Below are positions 35,717-44,754 of a stretch of DNA of 64,000 nucleotides, one piece after another. This stretch comes from Rhizobium favelukesii (GTDB lineage: Bacteria; Pseudomonadota; Alphaproteobacteria; Rhizobiales; Rhizobiaceae). The stretch spans positions 372,001-436,000 of the forward strand of contig NZ_HG916855.1 in assembly GCF_000577275.2 (NCBI RefSeq). The letters run 5' to 3'. The translations under genes were made by a program, and so were the position numbers. The notes beneath the pieces were generated by a model. It saw only the letters and a program-made list of their open reading frames with translations, searched no databases and had not been told where the DNA came from. Position 1 is the first letter of the stretch, and every line of letters starts with the position of its first letter.

Positions 35717-37564
35717 TTATTCTTGGATCGAATTGCTGCCGGCGTAGCCGCGCCAACGGGGGTTGAAGACGGTCTTGTGTACGTTCTTGCCGCCAATGCC
35801 TGCTCCGGCCACTGAGAAGTGGTCATCAAAAAGAGAGAAACTGCGAGTGCCCCAGGCAAGCGCCTCAACGCCATCGCGTCCGTGTTCAACAGCCGCCAAA
35901 CCCGGCAGTGTCACAAGGGCGAGCAGGCTGGCTGCAAGCGCAGGCCGATAGATGCGAGTACGATAGCGCACCCGATTTTCGCGAGCGTGTTGCACGACGA
36001 TGACAAGCAGCAGCAGGGCATAGATGGCTGCGTTGAAGATGGCGAAAACGTAGAAACCACGCGTGGCATCGCTGGCATTCGGCACCAGTAGCACCGGCAG
36101 GACGGAGGTCAGCGCAAGGAAGCCATACGGGGCCAGCACACGGAACGGAAGTGGATCCACATCGGCTGCCCCCTTCGGCGTCACGCGGAAATCCACGAAC
36201 GAACCGGTTGACCAGTCACGCACCGCCGCAAGCGTTCCTGCGAGCGCCCATGGCCAGCGTGCAAACACGAAGAGCGTGTTCTCAAAGCTGAGAATTTTCG
36301 CGTTGTAAGGGCGGTAGGTTCCCGAAGCGCGCCAGCGGTAGGCCATAAAGATCAGCATGAGCGATTGAGGCAGGAAATGGCTGAGGAAATCAGGATAGGT
36401 GACGCCTACCAAATTATCTCCCGTCAGCAGTGCCGTGATCGGCAGAAGGAACATCAGCGCCATGAAGAAGGAAAACAGCGGATACCAGAACTGCGAAAAC
36501 AGGAATTGGAACTTCAGTCGCGCTGGCAGGGGGCGAACGAACCTGGGCGAATATTGCAGCAGAAGCATCACAAGGCTGCGCGACCACTGGAATTCCTGGG
36601 TGACGAGATCGGCAAACGTACGCGGTCCGTCGCCATGAGCGATAGCATCGAGCGCGTGCGCTCCACGCCAACCATAGGAATTCATCATGAGCGTGGTGGA
36701 ATGATCTTCCGCCAACTCAGGGCCCAGACCCCCAATTTCGCACAATGCGGCAGTGCGAACGGCGTAATGCGATCCGATGCAAAGCGGGGCAAGACCACTG
36801 TTATATCCGGCCTGAAGTGAGCCGTGCATACTGGCTTCTGCATACAGGCGGCCACGTGCCGACCAGCTCTCAGCCGCATTTCGGTCGCAGATGCTCGGCG
36901 CAGAGACATAGCCAATCGCGGGGTCGGCAAACGGGCGCAGCATCTGGAACAGATAGCCTGGCTCCGGAACATGATCGGCGTCGAGCTGCACCACGAAATC
37001 GTAACGCTCGTAGCCATATTGATCGTAGAAGAAAGCAAGATTGCCTTCCTTGCAGCGAGTGCGTCGCGGCCAAGTCTGGAGATGGTAATCCGACCGGCCC
37101 TTGCGAGTGGAAACGAAGACCCCGTGAGCCTCGCACCATGCGAGTGTTTCAGGAGTTGGATCCTCGTCGGCAAGCCATGTGTCATGCGGCACATCCTGGG
37201 CCAGCATGGCGCGGAGTGTTTCGGCGACGACGGGGAACGGTTCGGACGGTGCCTTTGTCACAACCATAGCAAAACGGCTACCCGAAGGAAGATTCAAAGG
37301 ACCGCTTGGGCGCCGCGCGCGAAAGAACACGACAATGAAATAGGCGGGCAAGAGTGTGACCCATGCCAGGATAGCAGTCACTAGGATGGATCCGAGAAGA
37401 TGGATATGATTGGCGGGGGAAAGCCACCAGCGCCAGAAATATGCTAGTGCTATCGCCCAAAGCCCTGCACTGACCAGATACTCTTTCCGTTGCCAGCCCG
37501 TGAAAATCGACACGGATAGGGGCTCAGCGTTTGTGGGTTTCCTCTTCTTTTGGAAAATTCTCAT
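35717..37564 (-). CDS. Membrane GT2 glycosyltransferase, cellulose-synthase-like
   Basis: A 615-residue inner-membrane polymerase candidate. Two helices at ~32-82 precede the GT2 domain. That domain has acidic motif TWLADEDPTPE (~129-138), metal-binding DAD in QLDADHVPEPGY (195-197), the catalytic ED in ELAEDHST (286-287) and the acceptor motif QEFQW (323-327). In canonical processive synthases the last motif is QxxRW; the Arg is Gln here, which is unusual. Five or six C-terminal helices could form the export pore. No PilZ domain is attached. The start overlaps the galE-like gene by 4 bp (ATGA). It probably polymerises pentose or related units from the encoded UDP-sugars. Confidence 0.87.
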   Translation of the reverse strand: MRIFQKKRKPTNAEPLSVSIFTGWQRKEYLVSAGLWAIALAYFWRWWLSPANHIHLLGSILVTAILAWVTLLPAYFIVVFFRARRPSGPLNLPSGSRFAMVVTKAPSEPFPVVAETLRAMLAQDVPHDTWLADEDPTPETLAWCEAHGVFVSTRKGRSDYHLQTWPRRTRCKEGNLAFFYDQYGYERYDFVVQLDADHVPEPGYLFQMLRPFADPAIGYVSAPSICDRNAAESWSARGRLYAEASMHGSLQAGYNSGLAPLCIGSHYAVRTAALCEIGGLGPELAEDHSTTLMMNSYGWRGAHALDAIAHGDGPRTFADLVTQEFQWSRSLVMLLLQYSPRFVRPLPARLKFQFLFSQFWYPLFSFFMALMFLLPITALLTGDNLVGVTYPDFLSHFLPQSLMLIFMAYRWRASGTYRPYNAKILSFENTLFVFARWPWALAGTLAAVRDWSTGSFVDFRVTPKGAADVDPLPFRVLAPYGFLALTSVLPVLLVPNASDATRGFYVFAIFNAAIYALLLLVIVVQHARENRVRYRTRIYRPALAASLLALVTLPGLAAVEHGRDGVEALAWGTRSFSLFDDHFSVAGAGIGGKNVHKTVFNPRWRGYAGSNSIQE

Positions 37565-38547
37565 GCGCGCACCTCCAGCCCGAAGTGTGGAGCGGCTGTG
37601 CGAATAATGGTGTCGAGGTCGGAATAGACAGTCTGGAAGCCGAGTTTCTCGGCAGCGAGAGCGGGGTCGGCGTAAAGTGCAGGCGGATCGCCTGCACGGC
37701 GCGCGCGCATCGCAACCGGCACTTCGCGGCCAGTCAGGCGGCTGATGGCGTCAAGGATTTCCTTGATGGACGTGCCGTGTCCGCTGCCGAGATTGACGGC
37801 GAGGTTGTCTCCATCATTGACCAGATGCTCGACCGCGAGCACATGTGCGCGCGCCAAGTCGGTAACATGAATGTAGTCGCGAATGCAGGTGCCGTCTGTT
37901 GTGTCGTAATCTTCGCCGTAGACTTCAAGAAAATCGATATTGCCGGCAGCGGCCATCAACGCGCGCGGAATGAGGTGCGTTTCCGGATCGTGGGCTTCCC
38001 CCAGTTCGCCGTCCAGATCGGCTCCGGACGCATTGAAATAACGAAGGGCCACATAGCGCGATCCGTAGGCAGCCGCGTAATCAGCGAGCATGTGCTCCGC
38101 GATCAGCTTCGTGCGGCCATAGGGATTGATGGGACGCTGAACCTCACCTTCGCGGATAGGAAGCCGTTCTGGAATCCCGTATGTCGCGCAGCTGGATGAA
38201 AAGATGATGTTCCGGCCGCCGGTCAACCGGCATGCCTCGAGTAGGGATTGCGTGCCGCTGACATTATTCCGGTAGTATTTTGCGGGGTTTCCGACCGATT
38301 CCCCAACATAGGCGGAAGCCGCAAAGTGAATAACCGCGATCGGGTCGTGTCTTTCAACGGCTTTGATCAGACGCGGTGTGTCAAGGATGTCTCCCTCGAC
38401 CAAGGTTCCCCAGCGAACGGATGCGCGATGTCCGGTCGAAAGATTGTCGTAGACGATTGGCTCATAGCCCTGCTTGGCCAAAAGTTTAGCGGTGTGGCTG
38501 CCGATAAAGCCTGCCCCCCCGACCACAAATACTGTCTTGTTGGTCAT
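37561..38547 (-). CDS. galE-like epimerase, probably UDP-xylose 4-epimerase
   Basis: A 328-residue extended SDR. NAD loop VFVVGGAGFIGSHTAKLLA; catalytic YxxxK in NPYGRTKLIAEHML with the partner Ser in IIFSSSCATYG; substrate loop DGTCIRDYIHVTDLA. By family alone it would be UDP-glucose 4-epimerase. Its place after a UDP-xylose synthase matches the S. meliloti uxs1-uxe pair, so interconversion of UDP-xylose and UDP-arabinopyranose is more likely (inference). The ATG at 38547 gives MTNKTVFVVGG. Its stop overlaps the start of the GT2 gene. Confidence 0.88.
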   Translation of the reverse strand: MTNKTVFVVGGAGFIGSHTAKLLAKQGYEPIVYDNLSTGHRASVRWGTLVEGDILDTPRLIKAVERHDPIAVIHFAASAYVGESVGNPAKYYRNNVSGTQSLLEACRLTGGRNIIFSSSCATYGIPERLPIREGEVQRPINPYGRTKLIAEHMLADYAAAYGSRYVALRYFNASGADLDGELGEAHDPETHLIPRALMAAAGNIDFLEVYGEDYDTTDGTCIRDYIHVTDLARAHVLAVEHLVNDGDNLAVNLGSGHGTSIKEILDAISRLTGREVPVAMRARRAGDPPALYADPALAAEKLGFQTVYSDLDTIIRTAAPHFGLEVRA

Positions 38548-38651
38548 TATTGTAATTTCCCGGAGCGCATCGAACCGTTTGCGCATCTGACAGATACGCA
38601 TCGTTCATTGCTGTTCATCTGTGTTTTGGGGTGTGAATGGACGTTGGCCCC

Positions 38652-39659
38652 TTAGGCTGCCGCTGCGAGTTTCCCTGTCCGCTTAGCCAGTTGACGCTCG
38701 AAGTAAGCGATCGTCGACCTCAGGCCGTCAGCCAGCTCGACTGTCGGTTGCCATCCAAGTTCTCGCTTCGCCACCTCGATATCCGGACGGCGCTGGCGCG
38801 GATCGTCAACGGGCAATGGCCGATGGGCGACCTTGGAGCGCGACCCGATCATATCTATGATCTGCTCTGCTAGCGCCCCGACAGTGAATTCGTCGGGATT
38901 GCCGATATTGACCGGCGTGTGAATGGCGTTCGGGCTGTACATCAGACGATGAAAACCCTCAATCAGGTCGTTGACGTAGCAGAAGGAACGGGTTTGGGAG
39001 CCGTCGCCATAGACCGTGATATCCTCGCCCTTCAGTGCCTGCACGATGAAATTGGATACGACCCGGCCGTCGTCCGGGCGCATGCGCGGACCGTAGGTGT
39101 TGAAGATACGCACAACACGGATATCGACACCGTGCTGCTGATGGAAGTCGTGGAACAGGGTTTCGGCGGAACGCTTGCCTTCGTCATAGCAGGAGCGCGG
39201 ACCAAAGGAATTGACATTTCCCCAGTAGTGTTCCGGCTGCGGGTGCACATGGGGGTCTCCGTACACTTCCGAGGTGGAAGCCTGGAAGATTCTGGCCTGG
39301 TAGCGAGTGGCCAGCTCCAGGAGATTGAGCGATCCAATCACGTTCGTTTTCATCGTGTGGATCGGGTCGGCCTGATAATGTGGCGGCGATGCTGGGCAGG
39401 CAAGATTGTAGATTTCGTCCACCGGCAGGTCGAGTGATGCGACAATGTCGTGTCGAACGAAACTGAACCTGTCAAAACTCAGAAGATGGCTAAGGTTTTC
39501 CATTCGTCCAGTGGAAAGGTTGTCCAGGCAGACAACGGAATGGCCCTGATTCAGAAGTCTTTCGCAAAGATGGGACCCAAGAAACCCTGCGCCTCCGGCA
39601 ACGAGAATGCGGCGCGCGGATGTGTTCAGGGAATTTCCGTTCGATATATTGGAAATCAT
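38652..39659 (-). CDS. uxs: UDP-glucuronate decarboxylase (UDP-xylose synthase)
   Basis: A 335-residue SDR. NAD loop [19 protein letters not shown]; the UXS signature [24 protein letters not shown], with the catalytic Thr/Ser in [23 protein letters not shown]; YxxxK in [15 protein letters not shown] oxidises UDP-glucuronate at C4, decarboxylates it and releases UDP-xylose. The start ATG at 39659 lies 11 bp behind GGAGGA; a TTG at 39665 is possible. It is the first gene of the polysaccharide set and faces the AraC regulator across a ~790-bp intergenic region. The next gene is 104 bp downstream. Confidence 0.92.
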   Translation of the reverse strand: MISNISNGNSLNTSARRILVAGGAGFLGSHLCERLLNQGHSVVCLDNLSTGRMENLSHLLSFDRFSFVRHDIVASLDLPVDEIYNLACPASPPHYQADPIHTMKTNVIGSLNLLELATRYQARIFQASTSEVYGDPHVHPQPEHYWGNVNSFGPRSCYDEGKRSAETLFHDFHQQHGVDIRVVRIFNTYGPRMRPDDGRVVSNFIVQALKGEDITVYGDGSQTRSFCYVNDLIEGFHRLMYSPNAIHTPVNIGNPDEFTVGALAEQIIDMIGSRSKVAHRPLPVDDPRQRRPDIEVAKRELGWQPTVELADGLRSTIAYFERQLAKRTGKLAAAA

Positions 39660-40453
39660 TTCCAAGAGTCCTCCAGTATATGAAGAAGTGCTTTGCTAAG
39701 CGTCCAAGCGACGAATAGATTTCTACTACCGCCAACTCTCAGTTCTTATCTCGCTCTTCGTTTTTATTGCGAATTTGATGTCCAATAGATATCGATCACT
39801 ACCTAAAGCGGCGATATCAACGAATCCGCGAACTTTTCAAAACATCCATTTTTGATTCGCGGCTTGGAGGGGGACGACGCAACGCGATCAATCATTGCTC
39901 CGCAAGGCGGAGCTCTTGCCTGCCGGAGTGGCATTGATGAAGTCGTCTGCAGGGGAGAGCCAGAACCACCCCTCGCCGGCCCACTACGTCGCTCACGATC
40001 CCCGTCATTGCATCAACTGTGAGCGGATCTTTCTTGTCGCTAATTGGACATCCACGGCAATCGTTGTCGCAATTGGATGTGCGAAGGCATTGAATGCCCT
40101 TGTGAATTTTATCAGGGTCGGAATGTCGGCGGCAGCGCAAGTACCGGAAAGGAGCCTACAGACGAGCTTGGCTATCCCAGTGGCGCATTGGATGTCGCCA
40201 CGTCGAACGTCTGGCTACACTGGGCAGTCATCAAAACTGCCCGAGGATGGCGGCAAAGTCCTTGCTGAATGCTCGACTAATAGCCCCGTACAACCTAAGC
40301 TCCTCCGCAGGTCGTGCTCTCCCTACATGTCAATGACATCTTTTATGTCGTAGGGCAGCTCTTGCGTGAGGGCGGCTTTTAAGGTCGGTTCAAGATCGGC
40401 TGAATACTTAAAAGGACATTCCATCGTTTCGCGTGGCAGCTGGGAGTTAGTTG
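39660..40453. promoter_or_regulatory. Long divergent promoter region of the polysaccharide locus
   Basis: 794 bp with no supported gene. An AT-rich part (39700-39860) holds the inverted repeat CCGCGAA (39826-39832) / TTCGCGG (39856-39862), a candidate regulator site ~170 bp upstream of uxs. A perfect hairpin GCTCCGC-AAG-GCGGAGC lies at 39897-39913. The length suggests complex control or a small RNA; neither can be shown from sequence alone. Confidence 0.5.
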
Positions 40454-41587
40454 ATGAGTAATCAGGACAACCCATTATCACCAGGATTTGTTGAACGCAG
40501 GCGCCACCCGCGTGTGGCCAAAGAAGCCCTGGGTGTCGAGGAGGGCAAAGAAGGAACCCTCACTCCGTTGCGATTTGAAACGTCGTCGCTTCCAGCTTTT
40601 CGGCAGTTTCCCACGTGGAGGGAACACATGGCAGCGCTGATGGATTGTCGGTTGCCGGACCATGCTGACCCAGAAAGTGGGTTTCTCGCGGAACAAGCGA
40701 TCTGGAATTTGGGCGGGGTATTGCTCCTGCAGCAAACAACCCCGGCATTCAGCTTCGTCCGCTCACCCGAAATGGTGCGCCTCAGTCCGATCGATCATTG
40801 GTACATTACATTTCTTCGAACGGGATGCAGTTGGGTAGAAGCGGATGGTCATGTAGCCGAAAACAAACCGGGTATGATGTCTATTCGTTCGCTTGGTCGT
40901 CCATTTCGTGGACGAAAACAAGCAACCACGACCGTCAGCTTGATAATGCCTGCCGATCTATTTGCCAATCACGGCGGACTGCCGGCTGCGTGCAACAACG
41001 TCATCTTGGGAGGACATCGGGTCAAGCTGCTTCTGGATTATATTTCCAGCGTGGAAACAAATCTCACACATTTCACGGAGGGCGATTTGCCGACCGTGAA
41101 GGATCGTATGCGAGACATGGTGTTCGATGCAGTGACTCCTTTGGTGGACCGTGATCAAGGCCACGATCATATTTCGCAAATTGGATTGATGACGCGGGCC
41201 AGGCGCTTTATCCTCGGGAATATATCTTCTCCCGATCTGACTATCGAAGGTATTTGCAAAGAGCTCGCGATCTCACGAACGCGTCTCTACGAACTGTTTG
41301 AGGCGTCCGGTGGCGTCGCAAATTATATCCGCCGCCGCCGTCTCCTCGCAGCTCACGCCATGCTCGCGGATCCCGCGGATAATCGTAAAGTCGCTGAAAT
41401 TGGTTTGACAATTGGTTTCGATTCCGCTGCGAATTTCAGCCGCGCGTTCACACAACACTTTGGATACAGCCCGAGCAACATATTCAAGCGAAATGCCCCC
41501 GGCGATCAAGCCTTGCGTGGGATGAAGGATAATATGAAATCGGACGTGACTTTCGATGGCTTGCTACGGACGCTAGCGCTCGTCTGA
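40454..41587 (+). CDS. cuxR: AraC-family activator with N-terminal RxxxR motif, CuxR-like
   Basis: A 377-residue regulator. Near the start, VERRRHPRVAKEAL contains R16-RHP-R20, the RxxxR c-di-GMP-binding pattern that CuxR of S. meliloti shares with PilZ proteins. A cupin-like sensory domain follows (PAFSFVRSPEMVRLSPIDHWYITFL). The C-terminal double helix-turn-helix is at ~240-345 (TIEGICKELAISRTRLYELFEASGGVANYI; KVAEIGLTIGFDSAANFSRAFTQHFGYSPS). CuxR is reported to activate uxs1 when c-di-GMP is bound, and the divergent uxs gene here gives the same arrangement. c-di-GMP binding is inferred from the motif. The ATG at 40454 follows GGGAG. Confidence 0.82.
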   Translation: MSNQDNPLSPGFVERRRHPRVAKEALGVEEGKEGTLTPLRFETSSLPAFRQFPTWREHMAALMDCRLPDHADPESGFLAEQAIWNLGGVLLLQQTTPAFSFVRSPEMVRLSPIDHWYITFLRTGCSWVEADGHVAENKPGMMSIRSLGRPFRGRKQATTTVSLIMPADLFANHGGLPAACNNVILGGHRVKLLLDYISSVETNLTHFTEGDLPTVKDRMRDMVFDAVTPLVDRDQGHDHISQIGLMTRARRFILGNISSPDLTIEGICKELAISRTRLYELFEASGGVANYIRRRRLLAAHAMLADPADNRKVAEIGLTIGFDSAANFSRAFTQHFGYSPSNIFKRNAPGDQALRGMKDNMKSDVTFDGLLRTLALV

Positions 41588-41776
41588 AGTGCCCCAATTT
41601 TGTTCACCAAGGGCTTGTCGGGTTGGCTCGTCTCAAAGACGGACATGAGGGCTGGACGTCTGATTGTCCTTGCCGGTCCACAGGTACATTCGCCCTTATC
41701 GCAGGATCCGGCGCTCGCCGCGCGTGTTGATGGCGAAATGCCGGTCGCAGTCTTCGGGCGTCACATGCCGGGTTCA

Positions 41777-42180
41777 TCATGCGCTCCGGGACGCTGCTCG
41801 TGGAAGCTCGCGCAAAATTCTGATGAGGTGAAGCACTGTTCCGCTTGCCGCCATCAGCAGGACAACCACCCATGGCGGGGTCTTCCACACGACCAGCAGG
41901 TTGAGGCCGATCAGTGCAAGCGCGAAGTCGTAGGGGTTCAGGATGGCGCTGGTCCAAACCGGGCCGTAGAGAACCGCCCCGAGAATTCCGACGACGGCGG
42001 CGTTGGCGCCGCGCATCGCAGCCTGGGGCATGGGGTCGTTTCCGGAAAGCTGTCCCAGAACGGCAAGGAACCGACGAGTAGCAAGAATCCGGGCAGAAAA
42101 ATCGCAACGAGGCACATTGCTGCTCCAAGCACGCCATTGGGTGGCGGACCAGCAGCGTCGTGACGCGGGTGACCGCTTCT
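41777..42180 (-). pseudogene. Chromate transporter ChrA C-terminal relic
   Basis: Two frames combine into the end of a ChrA-type permease. One gives VAIFLPGFLLLVGSLPFWDSF (41938-42132) and the other GANAAVVGILGAVLYGPVWTSAILNPYDFALALIG followed by VVWKTPPWVVVLLMAASG. ChrA proteins have ~400 residues; fewer than 130 are recognisable, with a frameshift between them. The fragment follows the AraC gene and is unrelated to it. Confidence 0.7.
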
Positions 42181-42638
42181 TCGAACATGCGGCGACTGCC
42201 GGTCGTGTGGATATTGCCTTACGATCAGTCCACTTTGCTCGAAGCCGCGAGTAAATTCTGCCGAACAACGAAATAGAGCCGGCAGAAAGGAATGTTATGC
42301 GGGAGAACACCTAATCTGTTTCAAGAGGCGAAGCAGGCCCTTCAAGCTACTGCCGGAGAGATGAACAATGGCCGAAAACACTCCTGATCTAACTTTGGCA
42401 GAGCGCCAGATCGTCGATGTCAAGCATCCGCCGATCGACTAGCTCGGCGGCGCCTGCTGCGTCATCAGCAAGACCATCGTCTGTCAGGAAGCAGAGGCAG
42501 GTGTCCTCGACTGCGTGCCTGCCGTTCTCGGTTGCGAACGCAGGGTCATTTGAGACGTCGAATCCGATGAAACGAACCTTCAGGCCCAGGCCCCTGGTGA
42601 AGACTCGGTCCGACGCGACGGTCCTTGGAGCTTGTGTC
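42181..42638. other. Stretch between the ChrA relic and the sugar locus
   Basis: About 450 bp without a supportable gene. A short frame at 42368 (MAENTPDLTLAERQIVD) ends after ~24 codons. It has a plausible start region (GGAGAGATGAACA) but no known relatives that I recognise. Confidence 0.3.
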
Positions 42639-43481
42639 TTAAAACACGAAGGCTTGCATCACATAGGTCGGAGACGCACCGGTGTCGGTGATGATGCGGT
42701 CGAGTTCGCCGTCACTCATGTCGGCCAGTATTCCGGTTCTGACGAGTACGCTGTCCAACCGGGCAGACGCCGCTCCGAGGATGTCGTGCTCGACGCTATC
42801 GCCTATGCAGACGACGCGTCTCCTGTCCTCAACGCCGGCAAGCCTAAGCGCGTGATCGTAGATTTCAGGATAGGGCTTTCCGATCCAGACCACTTTTCCG
42901 CCCATCGCTTCATAGAGCATGGCAATGCTGCCAGCACCCGGCGCAACGGAACCCTCGTGGAGTTTGTGGATATCAGGATTGGTGCAGTAGCACGGCACAT
43001 TGTTTTCGGCAGCCGGCCTCAACATCTCGCGGTAGTCGTGCATGGAAATGCGCTCGGCCTCGCTGCCTGAGATGATGACGATGTCTGCTTCCTTCCCGCT
43101 ACGTATGGAGGTTAGTCCCAATCGATCGGCGAGGTTGGTATCCCCACCGCTTGAGATCGTCAGCGCTCGCGATCCCTGGTAGATGGCGACACCGGGACGT
43201 GACAGAATCTCAAATGCAACGTCACCCGATGTCACGAAGAAGTCGAAGCTTTCCGGCGCGAAGCCGAGCTTCACCAGCCGTTCGGCGTTGTACTCGCCGC
43301 TCCGCCCTGAATTTGAGAGGATCACGATCCTCTTGCCCGCGTGGCTCAGTTGCCGAAGGGCATCGACCGCGCCCTGATACGGCCCGATGTCGTCTCGAAG
43401 GACGCCGAACTGATCGACGAAGAACACGTCATACTCAGCGCTCAATCGCGACGCCATGTTCACTGTGACAGGTCTAGGCAT
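42639..43481 (-). CDS. HAD-superfamily (class IIA, NagD-like) phosphatase
   Basis: A 280-residue protein. HAD motif I is altered from DxDxT to VFFVDQFGVLRDD: the nucleophile Asp is kept and the second Asp is replaced by Phe-Gly context, as in several class IIA members (DxxG). Motif II is VILSNSGRSG, motif III the Lys in WIGKPYPEIYDHAL, motif IV IGDSVEHDILGA. It probably dephosphorylates a sugar phosphate of the pathway. The ATG at 43481 overlaps the kinase stop by 8 bp, so it is translationally coupled and last in the operon. Confidence 0.82.
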   Translation of the reverse strand: MPRPVTVNMASRLSAEYDVFFVDQFGVLRDDIGPYQGAVDALRQLSHAGKRIVILSNSGRSGEYNAERLVKLGFAPESFDFFVTSGDVAFEILSRPGVAIYQGSRALTISSGGDTNLADRLGLTSIRSGKEADIVIISGSEAERISMHDYREMLRPAAENNVPCYCTNPDIHKLHEGSVAPGAGSIAMLYEAMGGKVVWIGKPYPEIYDHALRLAGVEDRRRVVCIGDSVEHDILGAASARLDSVLVRTGILADMSDGELDRIITDTGASPTYVMQAFVF

Positions 43482-44754
43482 CTTCCTGCTCCAGCGCGGC
43501 AATAACCAGAGATGCCGTGCCGACGGCGGCCTCCAGCGATTTGGCCGTCAAAGGCTCGACGCCGAGGGCGCGCGACCGCATTAACGTCCAGGCCGGATTG
43601 CGTGCGCCGCCCCCGACAGTTCTCAAGGTCTTGAGAGGCATGGCGCCCAGTTCCTCGAGGCGTCGGTAGCCAAGACGTTCTATCTCGGTCATCCCCTCCA
43701 GAATGGCTTGGAAGAATTGCGCGTCATCGGCAGGCCGCGGATCTAGCCGAGGTTGATAATCAGGATCGTTGAAAGGAAACCGTTCGCCCGGCCGTAGAAG
43801 GGGATAGTAGTTGAGACCGAGCGGCTGCTCGGGGTTGGTCCGGGCGGTCAATTCGCCGAGCTTGCTATCGCCGATCAAGGCTCGAACCACGTTGCCACCG
43901 CTGTTGGAAGCGCCTCCGAGCAGCCAAAACTTGCCCACCCGATGGGAATAGACGCCGAATTCCGGGGCGTTGATCGGGCGGGCGGAGGCGAGTTTCAGCA
44001 CGATCGTCGAGCCGAGCGCCGTTACCGCGTCGCCAATCTCCGATGCTCCCGTCGCGAGGAATGACGCACATCCGTCCGTCGTGCCGGCATGGAAAAACGC
44101 CGATTTCGGAAGGCCGAGGTCACGCAAATAGCCTGCGACCGGTGCGACTTTCTTGCCGGCGCGCACGACCTTGGGCAGTGCGCCCACATCCATCCCGGCG
44201 CGCTCGATCCACTCAGGCCAACGCTCCGAGGCGAGATCATAGCCTGTTTTCAGAGCATTGTTCTCGTCGCTGATGCGCGCCGGGCAACCTAGCATCATCA
44301 AGATCCAATCAGCCTGGTGAACGGCGGTAACGGCGTCTTGCCCCCGGGACAGGTAGATGGCCCGTGCAAGCCCCGAATTGGCGCCGACCGCAGTACTGCC
44401 CGCAGGAGCATGGCGAGCGATCCGGCTGGCGATCTCAGACTCGGGGCAGGGCTCGTTGTACATCAGCACCGAGCCCGTCGGACGGTCGCGGCTGTCGAGT
44501 GCTAGCACGGTGCCGGACGTGCCATCGACGGCAACGCCTCTGACAGCTGTCAGGTCGACCTTGGAGTTGAGGTTTTCGACGGCCTGGCGCACACGTGTCC
44601 ACCACGCGTCGGGCTGCCGAGTCTCGGCAGGGCTTTCAAATGGCGCAGCCGCGAAGCCTATTGGGTTTCCATGCCGGTCGACGGCGCTCGCCCGCGCACC
44701 CGACGTGCCGATGTCGATGCCAAGCGCATATGCCTGCTCAGAACCGGTGTTCAC
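43474..44754 (-). CDS. FGGY-family carbohydrate kinase (1)
   Basis: A 426-residue kinase. The N-terminal ATPase lobe reads YALGIDIGTSGARASAVDRHG with AVDGTSGTVLALD; the second lobe has GTTDGCASFLATGA and the adenosine motif TVGGGARNPAWTLMRSRALG. It resembles xylulokinase-like members but lacks their standard length (~480). Substrate unknown: a ketose or a sugar acid. GTG at 44754 overlaps the aldolase stop by 4 bp (GTGA), so the longer upstream starts are unlikely. It is paired with a HAD phosphatase and a class II aldolase. Confidence 0.85.
   Translation of the reverse strand: MNTGSEQAYALGIDIGTSGARASAVDRHGNPIGFAAAPFESPAETRQPDAWWTRVRQAVENLNSKVDLTAVRGVAVDGTSGTVLALDSRDRPTGSVLMYNEPCPESEIASRIARHAPAGSTAVGANSGLARAIYLSRGQDAVTAVHQADWILMMLGCPARISDENNALKTGYDLASERWPEWIERAGMDVGALPKVVRAGKKVAPVAGYLRDLGLPKSAFFHAGTTDGCASFLATGASEIGDAVTALGSTIVLKLASARPINAPEFGVYSHRVGKFWLLGGASNSGGNVVRALIGDSKLGELTARTNPEQPLGLNYYPLLRPGERFPFNDPDYQPRLDPRPADDAQFFQAILEGMTEIERLGYRRLEELGAMPLKTLRTVGGGARNPAWTLMRSRALGVEPLTAKSLEAAVGTASLVIAALEQEDA

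Noticed and set aside
36500..37564. Calling the GT2 gene a bacterial cellulose synthase (bcsA)
   Set aside because: No PilZ domain, no bcsB or bcsZ neighbour, altered QxxRW motif, and neighbours dedicated to pentose nucleotides.
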